Positions 34,166 through 42,837 of a stretch of 64,000 nucleotides of DNA are shown here, in pieces. The position numbers were made by a program, and so were the translations under genes. The stretch is taken from positions 542,689 to 606,688 of the forward strand of contig NZ_KB900614.1 of NCBI RefSeq assembly GCF_000379065.1. The letters are read 5' to 3'. Under the pieces are notes generated by a model. It was not told where the DNA came from. It did no database searches and saw nothing but the letters and a program-made list of their open reading frames with translations. Every line of letters starts with the position of its first letter. Within the stretch, counting starts at the first letter, position 1. The stretch comes from Salinispora mooreana (GTDB lineage Bacteria > Actinomycetota > Actinomycetes > Mycobacteriales > Micromonosporaceae).

Positions 34166-34699
34166 ATGAGCACCTCCACTCGCCCACCAACAGGCACCTC
34201 ATCAGTACGCGGGCCGCGACCGAGAGTATTCCTCCGACGCACTCGGTCGCCACCCCCTGGGATGAGCAATTCTTGGGGTTCGAATACCAGGCCACTCTTA
34301 TCCGAATATTTCACCCTCCGGTTACGGAGCTGCCTTTTAACTGAAACAGCCCCCAATCCGACCATCTCCCATCCGAGAACAGCTCACAACCCGAATAGTT
34401 CTCAACCCGAACAGCTCTCAACCCAAACAGTCAAGGGCCAGAGTGCCCGAGACCCGAATCAGTCACGGCCCAATGTAGCGGCCCGATGCGACGAAACGCG
34501 GAGACCTCGGCCGCCCGGCGTGGTCGCTGGCAGGGGTTCCTCCGCCGGCCCACCACCGCTCGTCGCGCCGACACTTCGGGTCGAGAACCATCCGGGCCGG
34601 GTGAGCCGCCCTCACCCCACCACCAGCGACAGTGGGAGGCATGACCAATCCGAACGTGCCGACCTGGTCGGCACGCGGCAACTGTTGGGTGGTGCGGTG
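34166..34699. other. Non-coding region with lower GC
   Basis: These 534 bp separate the divergent STAS gene and DsbA-like gene. They are AT-richer than the surroundings around 34240-34440, where a degenerate repeat array lies (34341-34431). A long upstream extension of the DsbA-like frame exists but looks non-coding. Confidence 0.5.
34341..34431. repeat. Degenerate 16-bp tandem repeat array
   Basis: About five units of roughly 16 bp follow the pattern CCGAACAGCTCTCAAC with drift. The three clearest are at about 34375-34424. The array lies in the STAS/DsbA divergent region and could be a cluster of protein-binding sites or a slippage product. Confidence 0.55.
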
Positions 34700-35248
34700 A
34701 TGACGACCCCACACCAGGTCACCCCACTCCTCCGAACCCCGGTGACGGAGAGCGACCACGTACGGGGACCGGTGGACGCGCCGGTGACGCTCGTCGAGTA
34801 CGCGGACTTCCAGTGCCAGTTCTGCGGGGTGGCCTACGCCAACCTCACCGAACTGCTCCGCCAGCGGGCCGACACGGTCCGGCTGGTCTACCGACACTTC
34901 CCGATCTCCAACCTGCACCCGTACGCGGAGAACGCTGCCCATGCCACCGAGGCAGCCGGCGCCCGGGGACGGTTCTGGGAGATGCACGACTGGTTGTACG
35001 AACACCAGGACCAGCTCGACCCCGTGCACCTCTCACTCAGCGTCGGACAGCTCGGCCTCTCCGCCGCCGAAATCGACGCCGAGACCGAAGAGCAGACCTA
35101 CGGCGACCGGGTCCGGCGAGACTTCGTCGGCGGTATCCGCAGTGGCGTGGAGGCCGTCCCGACCCTGTTCGTCAACGGTGCCCGACACAACGGCGGGTAC
35201 GACCTCGCCGACCTGCTGGCAGCGGTTGACGCCGCCTGCCGGGAATGA
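34700..35248 (+). CDS. DsbA-family thioredoxin-like protein
   Basis: This 182-residue protein has the thioredoxin fold with the redox pair CQFC (EYADFQCQFCGVAYANL, about residues 35-50) and an inserted helical domain. The cis-Pro loop VEAVPTLFVNGARH (about 150-160) is present. No signal peptide is found, so unlike classical DsbA it is cytosolic. It resembles the NhaA C-terminal/DsbA-like group. ATG 34700 fits the family start and has GGTGG upstream. Confidence 0.88.
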   Translation: MTTPHQVTPLLRTPVTESDHVRGPVDAPVTLVEYADFQCQFCGVAYANLTELLRQRADTVRLVYRHFPISNLHPYAENAAHATEAAGARGRFWEMHDWLYEHQDQLDPVHLSLSVGQLGLSAAEIDAETEEQTYGDRVRRDFVGGIRSGVEAVPTLFVNGARHNGGYDLADLLAAVDAACRE

Positions 35249-35313
35249 CCGGCGCGCTGCGCCGGTGCTGGCCCGGACGGAACCGCGAGCCGGACGCGGT
35301 CTGGGACCGCCGC

Positions 35314-38142
35314 TCAGATCAGCCGCAGATCCCGAGCCCGGCGGACGGCCTCACGGCGGCGGGTGGCGTCGAGTTTGCGATAGATGTTGCGTACGTGCGT
35401 CTTCACCGTGTTGATCGACAACGACAGCTCGGCCGCTATCTCCACGTTGGAGAGGATGCTCTGCAGGTAGCGCAGGATGGTCACCTCGCGCTCGGTCAGC
35501 GGCTCGGCCAGCGCAGCCCCGGCAGGCCCGGCCCGTTCCTCCGGCTCCCCCGCCCCACGTACCAGCTCGCTCACCACCGACCAGTGGGCCGTACCGGAGT
35601 CCAGATGGGCTGCCAGCAGGTCCCCTGCCTCCGGGGCGCCGTGCGTGAACGGCCGCCGGATCCCCTCCACGCCGGCCAGGTCCAGGGCGACCTCCAGGAT
35701 TCGGTGCGCCCGTCGGCCATCCCCCGCCCGCTCGGCCAGCACCGCGCTCAGCACCGCGGCTTCGACCCGCACCGGCAACGGCCAGTCCGCCGCCGTGGCC
35801 GTCTGCCAATCGGGCAGGACCCCCTCGGCCGCCCGGTCGGCTTCGGCCCGCAGCTCCACCCGAGCGAGGCCAACCGCGAGTTCGGGGTCCGCCCCGGCGA
35901 GCAGCGCCCGGGCGGTGTCCAGGTCACCCCGCGCCGCACGCAGGTCGGCCTCGGCAGCCCGCAGCCACCGGTCCAGCTCCCCCCGGGGAGCCCCCGGCTG
36001 CTCCCGGGCGGCGGCGAGCAATCGGTACCCACCAGCAAGGTCACCGACGTCCCGTAACAGGTGGGATCGACACAACGCCATCACCGCCGCGGCAGCGGGC
36101 TCCACGGTCGCCGGCTCCGCCAACGCCAGATTCGCCGCCGCCTCCTCCGGCTGGTCCCGCAGCAGCGCCACCATGGCCAGCGCCAGGTACGCGTACCCGC
36201 AGTCGGTCCGGCAGGACCACCCCTGGCCGGGCGGGAGGGCGAGCGCGGAACGGGCCCCCGTCTCCGCCCGCCGCAGTTCACCGCGGATCGCGTGCAGCAG
36301 CGCCACCCGGCTGGCACCGGCCAGCTCGGTTCGCACCCATCCGGCGTTCCGGGCAGCCAGGGACGCCGCCGCAAGCTGTCGCTCCGCGCTGCACAGCTCG
36401 CCGGCGGCGACATCGACCAGGCCGAGCGCGGTGCCCGCCACAGCCCGCCCGTCGGCATCCTCGACGGTGGTGCCGCGCGGCTCGGTGACGGCCGAAGCGG
36501 CTGGGGGCCGGCCCTGTCCCCCGGCTGCCCGCGCCGCCGAGTGGGTGGCGAGCAACCGGGCGGCAGTGGCGCGCACCGCGGGAATGTCGTCGGACCAACG
36601 GACCACCGCGAGCTCCACCGCGGCGGCCAACCGCGCGAAGCGCTCCCGTCGGGGCACCGGCAGTTCACCCGCCGCCCCGGCCAAACGCAGATACCCCTCG
36701 GCGGCCGAGAGGTCCCCCGCGTATGCCCGCTCCGCCGCGCACGCCAGGGCCAGCTCCGGATCCCGCGCCACAGTCTCGACGGGTGGTGGCGGTGGCGCGA
36801 CCGAACACTCCCGGTCGTACGGCGCCAGCTCCGGCCAGGTCGTCAGGAACAGCTCGGTGGCCCCGGCCCAGTCGCCGCCCACGAGCGCGTGCCGCAGGCC
36901 GTCGGCGGGCCGCCCGTTGTCGGCGTACCAACTGGCGGCGCGCCGGTGCAGCTCCCGCACGTCACCGGCGGGCAGCCGGGTCAGCTCGTCGCGGAGCAGG
37001 TCGGCCAGGAGCGGATGGCAGTGGTACCAGGGGGGACGGCCGTCGTTGTGCCGCAGGACACCGCCAACGCCGGCCAACTCGGCCAGCCTCGCCCCGGTGT
37101 CCGAGCGACCGGTCACCGCATTGGCGAGGCCAGCACAGGCGGCGTTCGCCACCGCCGTGCTCCGCAGCAGCTCCCGATCACCCGGATCCAGCCCGCCAAG
37201 GATCTCCTCTCGCAGGTAGCCGGCGATGTCCGGCTGGTCGCCGCCGAGCTGCCCCACCCACCGGGCCGGGTCTGGCTGCCCGGGCAGGGCGAGCGCGGCG
37301 AACCGGAGCGCCGCCGGCCAACCACCGGTGCGCTCGCGCAGCCGCCGGACCCCCTCCGCCGGAAGGGCCGTCCCATGCGCGGTCAGCAGGTCGGCGACCT
37401 CGTCAGCGGTGAAGGCCAGGTCGTCTGGACCGAGTTCGGTCAGTTCGCCGGCCAGCCGCCACCGGTGCACCGCCAGCGGCACCCCGGCGCGCGCTGCGGC
37501 CACCAGACGCAGCCGCTGCTCACAGTGGCGGAGCAGGAACTCCAATCCGGCGATCGCCGCCGGGTCGGTGATCCGGTGCAGGTCGTCCAGGACCAGCAGC
37601 ACCGGACGTTCCCGGGCGGCAAGTGCCGCGGCCAGTACCTCCAGTTGGTCTGGACGGGGCGGGCCGTCCAGCGCCGCCGATCGCTGCGGCCCCACCGCGG
37701 GCCACAGCGCCGCCGCCAGATACGACCAGAAACGCTCGCCGTCGTCACCGGCCTCCACCGATACCCAACCCAGGTCCGGCCGGTCGCGGCCGGTCCCCCA
37801 CTCCGACGGGTCCGGCTCCCCCGCCCCAACGCTCGTCGGCGACCCGGCACCGCCCCCGTTGGCAGCGCGGGTCACCGGACCGCCCCGCACCGGGTCGCCG
37901 CCGGTGGCGGCCTGATACCAGGAGGTGAGCACCGTCGTCTTGCCCCAGCCCGCCGGCGCGGCGACAAGAGTCACCGGTACGGCGGTCCCCTCGTCGAGCC
38001 GCCGCAACAGCCGGGGCCGGAGCACCACCGGTCCGGGCAGTTGACCCGGGGTCAACCGGGAGGCCAGTAGTGGCGTGCCCGGCTCCGTGGCGACCGTGGT
38101 CTGCCGTCGCTCCTCCGGCATCGCCCCACCCCCATCGGACAC
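35314..38142 (-). CDS. Large ATP-binding LuxR-type (LAL) regulator
   Basis: This 942-residue protein starts at GTG 38142 behind GGGGGAG. It has an N-terminal ATPase domain with Walker A APAGWGKTT (about 62-70) and Walker B VLLVLDDLHRI. TPR-like helical repeats follow (about 350-840), and a C-terminal LuxR HTH ends the protein (LTEREVTILRYLQSILSN through NTVKTHVRNIYRKLDA, last 65 residues). This is the MalT/LAL architecture of signal-activated regulators. The inducer and target are unknown. It has no co-transcribed neighbour and is divergent from a gene relic and an enoyl reductase-like gene. Confidence 0.92.
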   Translation of the reverse strand: MSDGGGAMPEERRQTTVATEPGTPLLASRLTPGQLPGPVVLRPRLLRRLDEGTAVPVTLVAAPAGWGKTTVLTSWYQAATGGDPVRGGPVTRAANGGGAGSPTSVGAGEPDPSEWGTGRDRPDLGWVSVEAGDDGERFWSYLAAALWPAVGPQRSAALDGPPRPDQLEVLAAALAARERPVLLVLDDLHRITDPAAIAGLEFLLRHCEQRLRLVAAARAGVPLAVHRWRLAGELTELGPDDLAFTADEVADLLTAHGTALPAEGVRRLRERTGGWPAALRFAALALPGQPDPARWVGQLGGDQPDIAGYLREEILGGLDPGDRELLRSTAVANAACAGLANAVTGRSDTGARLAELAGVGGVLRHNDGRPPWYHCHPLLADLLRDELTRLPAGDVRELHRRAASWYADNGRPADGLRHALVGGDWAGATELFLTTWPELAPYDRECSVAPPPPPVETVARDPELALACAAERAYAGDLSAAEGYLRLAGAAGELPVPRRERFARLAAAVELAVVRWSDDIPAVRATAARLLATHSAARAAGGQGRPPAASAVTEPRGTTVEDADGRAVAGTALGLVDVAAGELCSAERQLAAASLAARNAGWVRTELAGASRVALLHAIRGELRRAETGARSALALPPGQGWSCRTDCGYAYLALAMVALLRDQPEEAAANLALAEPATVEPAAAAVMALCRSHLLRDVGDLAGGYRLLAAAREQPGAPRGELDRWLRAAEADLRAARGDLDTARALLAGADPELAVGLARVELRAEADRAAEGVLPDWQTATAADWPLPVRVEAAVLSAVLAERAGDGRRAHRILEVALDLAGVEGIRRPFTHGAPEAGDLLAAHLDSGTAHWSVVSELVRGAGEPEERAGPAGAALAEPLTEREVTILRYLQSILSNVEIAAELSLSINTVKTHVRNIYRKLDATRRREAVRRARDLRLI

Positions 38143-38410
38143 GTTCTCCCCCAGGTCCTGCCGTTACCCGGCCGGGTGGCGGTTCACCCCTTCCGGGGGA
38201 ACCCGTTTCACCCAGGCTGAGCCGATGTTGGCAGGAAGGGCGTCAGACCTGGGGCGGAGGTGGTGACGGTCCACCGGCCGCCCAACGAGGTGCTGCCCGG
38301 CGGGCGACGGCCGGAGCCGCTTCGCCGACTCGGCCGCGCCATCCAGGTAGACAGCTAACCCGCACCCGCGGGCCGGGGCACCGAGTTGGCGGCGCGGATC
38401 CGTCCGACGG

Positions 38411-38623
38411 GGGGATGTGCTCGGGCACGAGTTCCTGGGCGAGGTCGTCGCGGTGGGGCCGCAGGTACACCGACACCGGGTCGGCGACCGGGTGGTGGTC
38501 AGCTCCACCTGGCCACCCACCGCTGCCGCTGGAGGAGGGGCGCGCGGGTACGCGCTGTGCCGGGACCGACAGGACGGCTGCGTCCGGACCGTCTTCAGTC
38601 CGGATTTACCCCCTGCCGGATGA
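38411..38623 (+). pseudogene. Fragment of a zinc-dependent alcohol dehydrogenase
   Basis: From 38414 one frame reads DVLGHEFLGEVVAVGP-type sequence followed by HRVGDRVVVSS, the GHE zinc-ligand segment and following strand of a medium-chain alcohol dehydrogenase. The next structural-zinc Cys cluster is missing or frameshifted, although YALCRDRQDG survives. No N- or C-terminal parts are visible, so this is a relic of about 70 codons. Confidence 0.65.
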
Positions 38624-38648
38624 GCGCCTCAGGTGGCAGACTCAGCGG

Positions 38649-39818
38649 ATGCCTCCGGAGCGGACGTACGACCTCGTCCTGTTCGGCGCCACCGGCTTCA
38701 CCGGAAGCCTGACCGCCGAATACCTGGCCCGACACGCGCCCCCGGAGCTGCGGTGGGCGCTGGCTGGGCGGAACCCGGACAAGCTCGCCGCCGTCCGGAG
38801 TCGACTCGCCGTTATCGATTCAGCCCTGGCTGAGCTGCCGCTGCTCACCGCCGATGTCACCGACTCCGCGTCACTGCTGACGGTGGCCGAGCACGCCCGG
38901 GTGGTCGCCTCCACGGTGGGCCCGTACACCCACCACGGCGAGCCGCTGGTGGCCGCCTGCGCCGCGGCGGGCACCGACTACCTGGACATCACCGGCGAAC
39001 CGGAGTTCGTCGACCTGATGTACGTACGACACCACGAGACGGCGGTCCGCACCGGTGCCCGCCTGGTGCACACCTGCGGTTTCGACTCGATCCCGTACGA
39101 CCTGGGTGTCTGGTTCACGCTCAAGCAGCTCCCGGCGGACGCGCCGATCAGCGTTGACGGCTTCGTCCGGGCTGGGGGACGCTTCTCCGGCGGCACGTAC
39201 CGCTCGGTCCTGACCGCGTTCTCGCGGACCGGCGAGGCGAGCCGGGCCGCCGCGGCCCGGCGGGCGGTCGAGCCGCGACCGGAGGGCCGTCGGGCCCGGG
39301 CGGTGTCCGGCCGGACCGCCCGCTCCCCCGAGCTCGGCATGTGGGTGGTGCCGCTGCCGACGATCGACCCCCAGGTGGTACGCCGCTCGGCAGCCGCCCG
39401 CCCGGAGTACGGGCCGGACTTCCGCTACCGGCACTTCGCGGCGGTACGGCGGCTACCGACCCTGCTCGCCGGGGCGGCCGGAATTGCCGCCGTGACGGGA
39501 CTGGTAAAGCTGCCGCCGACCCGGCGATGGCTGTTCGGTCGGGTCAGCCCCGGGCAGGGCCCGAGCCCCGAACAACGGGCCCGCTCCTGGTTCCAGCTGC
39601 AGTTCCTCGCCGAGAGCGGCGGGCAACAGGTGCGCACCGAGGTGGCGGGCGGTGACCCTGGCTACGACGAGACAGCGAAGATGCTCGCCGAGTCGGCGCT
39701 CTGCCTCGCCCTGGACGATCTCCCCCCGACCAACGGCCAGGTCACCCCGGTCACGGCGATGGGCGACGCGCTGCTGGACCGGCTCCAACGCGCCGGAATC
39801 ACATTCCGTATGCGGTAG
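38649..39818 (+). CDS. Saccharopine dehydrogenase-like / trans-acting enoyl reductase family protein
   Basis: This 389-residue protein begins MPPERTYDLVLFGATGFTGS, with a Rossmann GATGFTG nucleotide-binding loop. It continues with VGPYTHHGEPLVAACAAAGTDY and CGFDSIPYDLGVW, which are typical of this family. M. tuberculosis Rv2953 is the characterised relative, acting in phthiocerol/phenolglycolipid synthesis. Whether this copy reduces lipid double bonds is unknown. A hydrophobic stretch near 270-285 (LLAGAAGIAAVTG) could touch a membrane. It ends 96 bp before serS. Confidence 0.85.
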   Translation: MPPERTYDLVLFGATGFTGSLTAEYLARHAPPELRWALAGRNPDKLAAVRSRLAVIDSALAELPLLTADVTDSASLLTVAEHARVVASTVGPYTHHGEPLVAACAAAGTDYLDITGEPEFVDLMYVRHHETAVRTGARLVHTCGFDSIPYDLGVWFTLKQLPADAPISVDGFVRAGGRFSGGTYRSVLTAFSRTGEASRAAAARRAVEPRPEGRRARAVSGRTARSPELGMWVVPLPTIDPQVVRRSAAARPEYGPDFRYRHFAAVRRLPTLLAGAAGIAAVTGLVKLPPTRRWLFGRVSPGQGPSPEQRARSWFQLQFLAESGGQQVRTEVAGGDPGYDETAKMLAESALCLALDDLPPTNGQVTPVTAMGDALLDRLQRAGITFRMR

Positions 39819-39914
39819 TAGGCGCCGACGCTGAGGGCAGGCCGGGGGCGATGGGCCCGCGACGGTAGCATCTGATGGTCCACCTGACATCCGGACGGAG
39901 GCGTACGGAGCAGC

Positions 39915-41198
39915 ATGCTCGACATGGAGTTGATCCGGAAAGATCGCGACGCGGTGGCGTCCGCGCTGGCCAAGCGACTGGACCCGGCGGAGGTGAGTCA
40001 GGCGCTGGAGGAGCTGTCGCAGCTTGACCAGCAGCGGCGCAGTCTGATCTCCGAGATCGACGGCGAGCGGCAGCGCCGCAAGGCGGAAGCTCGGGCGTAC
40101 GCGGAGGCCAAGCGGGCCGGCCGCGAGCCGGAGCCGACGGTGGCCGAGGCCGGTCGTCGGCAACTCGCCGAGTTGGAGACCGAGCTGGGCCAGGTGCAGG
40201 AACAGCTCCGGGCTCGGATGAGCGAGCTGCCGAACCTGCCCGCCGAGGACGTGGTACCCGGCGGCAAGGAGGCCAACCGGGTGGTGAAGACCTTCGGCGA
40301 GCCACCGGCGATCGAGAAGGTGCGCGACCACGTCGAGCTGAGCCGACTGTTGGGCCTGGTTGACCACGAGCGGGGCGTGAAGCTCGGCGGCTCCGGCTTC
40401 TGGATGTACACCGGCCTGGGCGCTCGGCTGGAGTGGGCGCTGGTCAACTGGTTGATCGACCAGAACATCGCGGCCGGCTACGAGTTCCTGCTCCCGCCGC
40501 ACCTGCTGCTGGAGACCGCCGGTTTCGCCGCCGGGCAGTTCCCCAAGTTCTATGACGACGTATACCACCTGGGGCGGCAGTCCGCCCCCCGTGGTCAGTT
40601 CCTGCTGCCGACCGCCGAGACGGCGATCCTCGGGGCGTACCAGAACGAGATCCTGGACACCACGAAGCTGCCGCTGAAGGTGTTCGCGTACACCCCGTGC
40701 TACCGCCGGGAGGCGGCCGGGTCGCACTCGGACGAGCGCGGCACCGTGCGCGGCCACCAGTTCAACAAGGTGGAGATCTTCCAGTTCGTCCTGCCGGAGC
40801 AGGCCGACGCGGCGTTGGAGGCGATGGTCACCCACGCCGAGGGCCTGGTGGAGCGGTTGGGCCTGCACTACCAGCGCAGCCTGCTCGCGGCCGGCGACTC
40901 GAGCGCCGCGATGCGCAAGACCCTCGACATCGAGGTCTGGATGCCGAGCACCGGAAAGTACAAGGAGGTCTCGTCGGTCTCCTGGGGCGGTGACTACCAG
41001 GCCCGGCGGGCGGGGATCCGCTACCGCGAGCCGGGTGGCAAACAGACCCGCTTCGTGCACACGCTGAACGGCTCGGCGCTGGCCACCAGCCGCCTGTTCC
41101 CGGCAATCCTGGAGCAGTTCCAGCAGCCCGACGGGAGCGTCCTGGTGCCGGAGGTGCTGCGGGACCGCCTCGGCACCGACCGCCTCACCCCGCGCTGA
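39915..41198 (+). CDS. serS: Seryl-tRNA synthetase
   Basis: This 427-residue class II synthetase has an N-terminal coiled-coil tRNA-binding arm (about 25-100). Motif 2 lies in CYRREAAGSHSDERGTVRGH and motif 3 in LNGSALATSRLFPAILEQ. The catalytic parts look complete. It differs from the usual actinobacterial housekeeping enzyme in several segments (for example SSVSWGGDYQARR), so a second serS elsewhere would not surprise me. In some actinomycetes such a second copy gives resistance to seryl-tRNA inhibitors. Confidence 0.92.
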   Translation: MLDMELIRKDRDAVASALAKRLDPAEVSQALEELSQLDQQRRSLISEIDGERQRRKAEARAYAEAKRAGREPEPTVAEAGRRQLAELETELGQVQEQLRARMSELPNLPAEDVVPGGKEANRVVKTFGEPPAIEKVRDHVELSRLLGLVDHERGVKLGGSGFWMYTGLGARLEWALVNWLIDQNIAAGYEFLLPPHLLLETAGFAAGQFPKFYDDVYHLGRQSAPRGQFLLPTAETAILGAYQNEILDTTKLPLKVFAYTPCYRREAAGSHSDERGTVRGHQFNKVEIFQFVLPEQADAALEAMVTHAEGLVERLGLHYQRSLLAAGDSSAAMRKTLDIEVWMPSTGKYKEVSSVSWGGDYQARRAGIRYREPGGKQTRFVHTLNGSALATSRLFPAILEQFQQPDGSVLVPEVLRDRLGTDRLTPR

Positions 41199-41220
41199 GA
41201 ACGCCGGGATCACCGCCGTC

Positions 41221-41251
41221 GACCATGCCGGGCACAGGCCCCGGCGTGGTC
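41221..41251 (+). terminator. Terminator of serS
   Basis: GACCATGCCGGG (41221-41232) pairs with CCCGGCGTGGTC (41240-41251), with one G-T wobble, 22 bp after serS. Confidence 0.65.
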
Positions 41252-41427
41252 GGGCCGGAGCCGGCAGCGTAGCCCGACAGGCACGATGAGCCGATCACAG
41301 AAGATCCAGTGCTGCACGTACTGGTCGTCCTCGGCCGAGACAGTGCTCCCGCCCGGGTCGAGCTGCGGCAGCACGTGCGCCCAGTGCGCCACCACTCGGG
41401 CGAGCCGCTGGGCGGAGAGCACCACCG

Positions 41428-41640
41428 CTGACCGGTGCAGCATGGCGCAAGTCGAGCCGCAGCAACAACGGCGGCGAGTACGTCGAGGTCGCCGACAACC
41501 TCCCCGGTGTCATCGGACTACGCGACAGCAAAGATCCAGCCGGCCCGACACTGGCTTTCGACCCAAGTGCCTGGGCCACCTTCGTAGCAGGGGTCAAGGC
41601 AGGGCACTGGGCCGCTGAAACTAACCCTGCCACTTCGTAG
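41428..41640 (+). pseudogene. DUF397 gene without a start codon
   Basis: The frame ending at TAG 41638 reads LTGAAWRKSSRSNNGGEY, then VEVADN, GLRDSKDPAGPTLAF, WATFVAGVKAGHW: a near-complete DUF397 domain. No ATG, GTG or TTG lies in frame between the stop at 41287 and the domain. CTG 41428 is the only possible start. The family cysteine of CVEVA is Tyr here. No Scr1-type partner is adjacent. Confidence 0.7.
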
Positions 41641-41676
41641 GCGGTGGGGCGACGTGGGACAGTCGGAGCGGGTGAC

Positions 41677-41700
41677 TTGACCTAAACCGAGGTTTAGGTT
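41677..41700 (+). promoter_or_regulatory. Palindromic operator/promoter of the quinone reductase gene
   Basis: TTGACC (41677-41682, -35-like) overlaps the 9-bp inverted repeat ACCTAAACC/GGTTTAGGT (41680-41699, 2-bp spacer), 48 bp before the gene. A palindrome in this position is typical of MerR- or TetR-controlled promoters. No such regulator gene is adjacent. Confidence 0.6.
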
Positions 41701-41747
41701 GAACCCTGGTCGGGATGCTGTCTGTCCCAAAGGGGTGCTACTTACAC

Positions 41748-42740
41748 ATGCGCGCAATCCAGGTAACCGCATTCGGTGGTCCAGAGGTGCTGTCGCCTGC
41801 GGAACTGCCCGACCCGGTGCCCGGCCCCGGCCAAATTGTCGTCGCCCTGGCCGCGGCGGACGTCATCTTCCTCGACACCCTGCTGCGCAGCGGCTGGGGA
41901 CAGGACTTCTTCCCCCGCACGTTGCCGTATGTGCCGGGTGGCGGCGGAGCAGGCGTAGTGGTGCAGACCGGCGACGGGGTGGACCCGGCATGGATTGGCC
42001 GGCGGGTAGCCGGACAGACCAGCACCGGCTACGCCGAACGAGTCGCCGCGCACGTCGGGGAAGTCCTGCCAGTTCCCGACGGCCTGGCCATCGAGGCAGC
42101 CGCGGCGCTGGTGCACGACGGCGTGACCGCGCTCCGCCTGGACCAACTGGGCACACCACAAAAAGGAGAATGGGTGCTGGTCTCCGCTGCCGCTGGTGGG
42201 GCCGGATCACTGCTGGTGCAGCTAGCCGTCAACGCCGGAGCGCGGGTGGTGGCCGCCGCTTCCACTGACGCCAAGCTGGCGCTGGCCCGCCAACTGGGCG
42301 CGGAGATCGCTGTCGACTACACCAGGCCGGACTGGATTGATCAGGTGCGGGAAGCAACAGGCGGCGGTGTCGCGCTGGGCTATGACGGGGCTGGTGGCCC
42401 AACCGGCACAGCCACCCTGGATACGGTCGCCGACGGTGGACGGTTCGTCACCTACGGCACCGCCGACGGCTTCGCGGCCCCGGACCCCGATTCGGCCGCG
42501 GGCCGCGGCATCCGGACATTCGCACCGCTGTTGGACGGCCCGCCGGACCCGCAGGCCGTACGCGAACTGTTGGGCCTGGCCCTGGAGTGGACCGTGCAGG
42601 GACGCATGCACCCGGCGATCGGCGCCACCTACCCGCTGGAACAGGCCGCTGACGCCCACCGCGCACTGGCCATGCGGGCCACGGTCGGCAAGTCGCTGTT
42701 GCTGATCGGCGACCAGTCGGGGCGATCGGCCGCCCAGTAG
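41748..42740 (+). CDS. NADPH:quinone oxidoreductase-like MDR protein
   Basis: This 330-residue zinc-free medium-chain reductase begins MRAIQVTAFGGPEVLSPAEL. It has the Rossmann loop AAAGGAGSLLVQLAVNAGARVV (about 148-170) and lacks the zinc-ligand cysteines. It reduces quinones or enones with NADPH. A palindromic operator lies directly upstream, so expression is probably induced by a small molecule. Translation may start at ATG 41748. An upstream in-frame ATG at 41715 is less likely. Confidence 0.9.
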   Translation: MRAIQVTAFGGPEVLSPAELPDPVPGPGQIVVALAAADVIFLDTLLRSGWGQDFFPRTLPYVPGGGGAGVVVQTGDGVDPAWIGRRVAGQTSTGYAERVAAHVGEVLPVPDGLAIEAAAALVHDGVTALRLDQLGTPQKGEWVLVSAAAGGAGSLLVQLAVNAGARVVAAASTDAKLALARQLGAEIAVDYTRPDWIDQVREATGGGVALGYDGAGGPTGTATLDTVADGGRFVTYGTADGFAAPDPDSAAGRGIRTFAPLLDGPPDPQAVRELLGLALEWTVQGRMHPAIGATYPLEQAADAHRALAMRATVGKSLLLIGDQSGRSAAQ

Positions 42741-42791
42741 CTGGCGTGACCGCGTGCGTCAGCCCGCTTCCCCGTGGGTGCTGCTTCCACG

Positions 42792-42825
42792 GCTGACGCC
42801 CCCGGCGATTGCCGGGGGCGTCAGC
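42792..42825. terminator. Strong bidirectional terminator
   Basis: A perfect 15-bp stem (42792-42806 with 42811-42825) with a GATT loop lies between the convergent quinone reductase and beta-helix genes. Confidence 0.85.
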
Positions 42826-42837
42826 TTGCTGGGTCGG

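Larger units (their letters stand above)
41199..41747. other. Intergenic region with terminator and gene relic
   Basis: The gap from serS to the quinone reductase gene holds the terminator at 41221-41251, a start-less DUF397 gene (41428-41640) and a palindromic promoter element (41677-41700). Confidence 0.6.

Noticed and set aside
34166..34699. Long N-terminal extension of the DsbA-like protein
   Set aside because: The segment includes a repeat array and lower GC and has no similarity. ATG 34700 fits the family start.
41210..41443. 77-residue minus-strand frame beside serS
   Set aside because: It overlaps the terminator hairpin and has no ribosome site or family resemblance.
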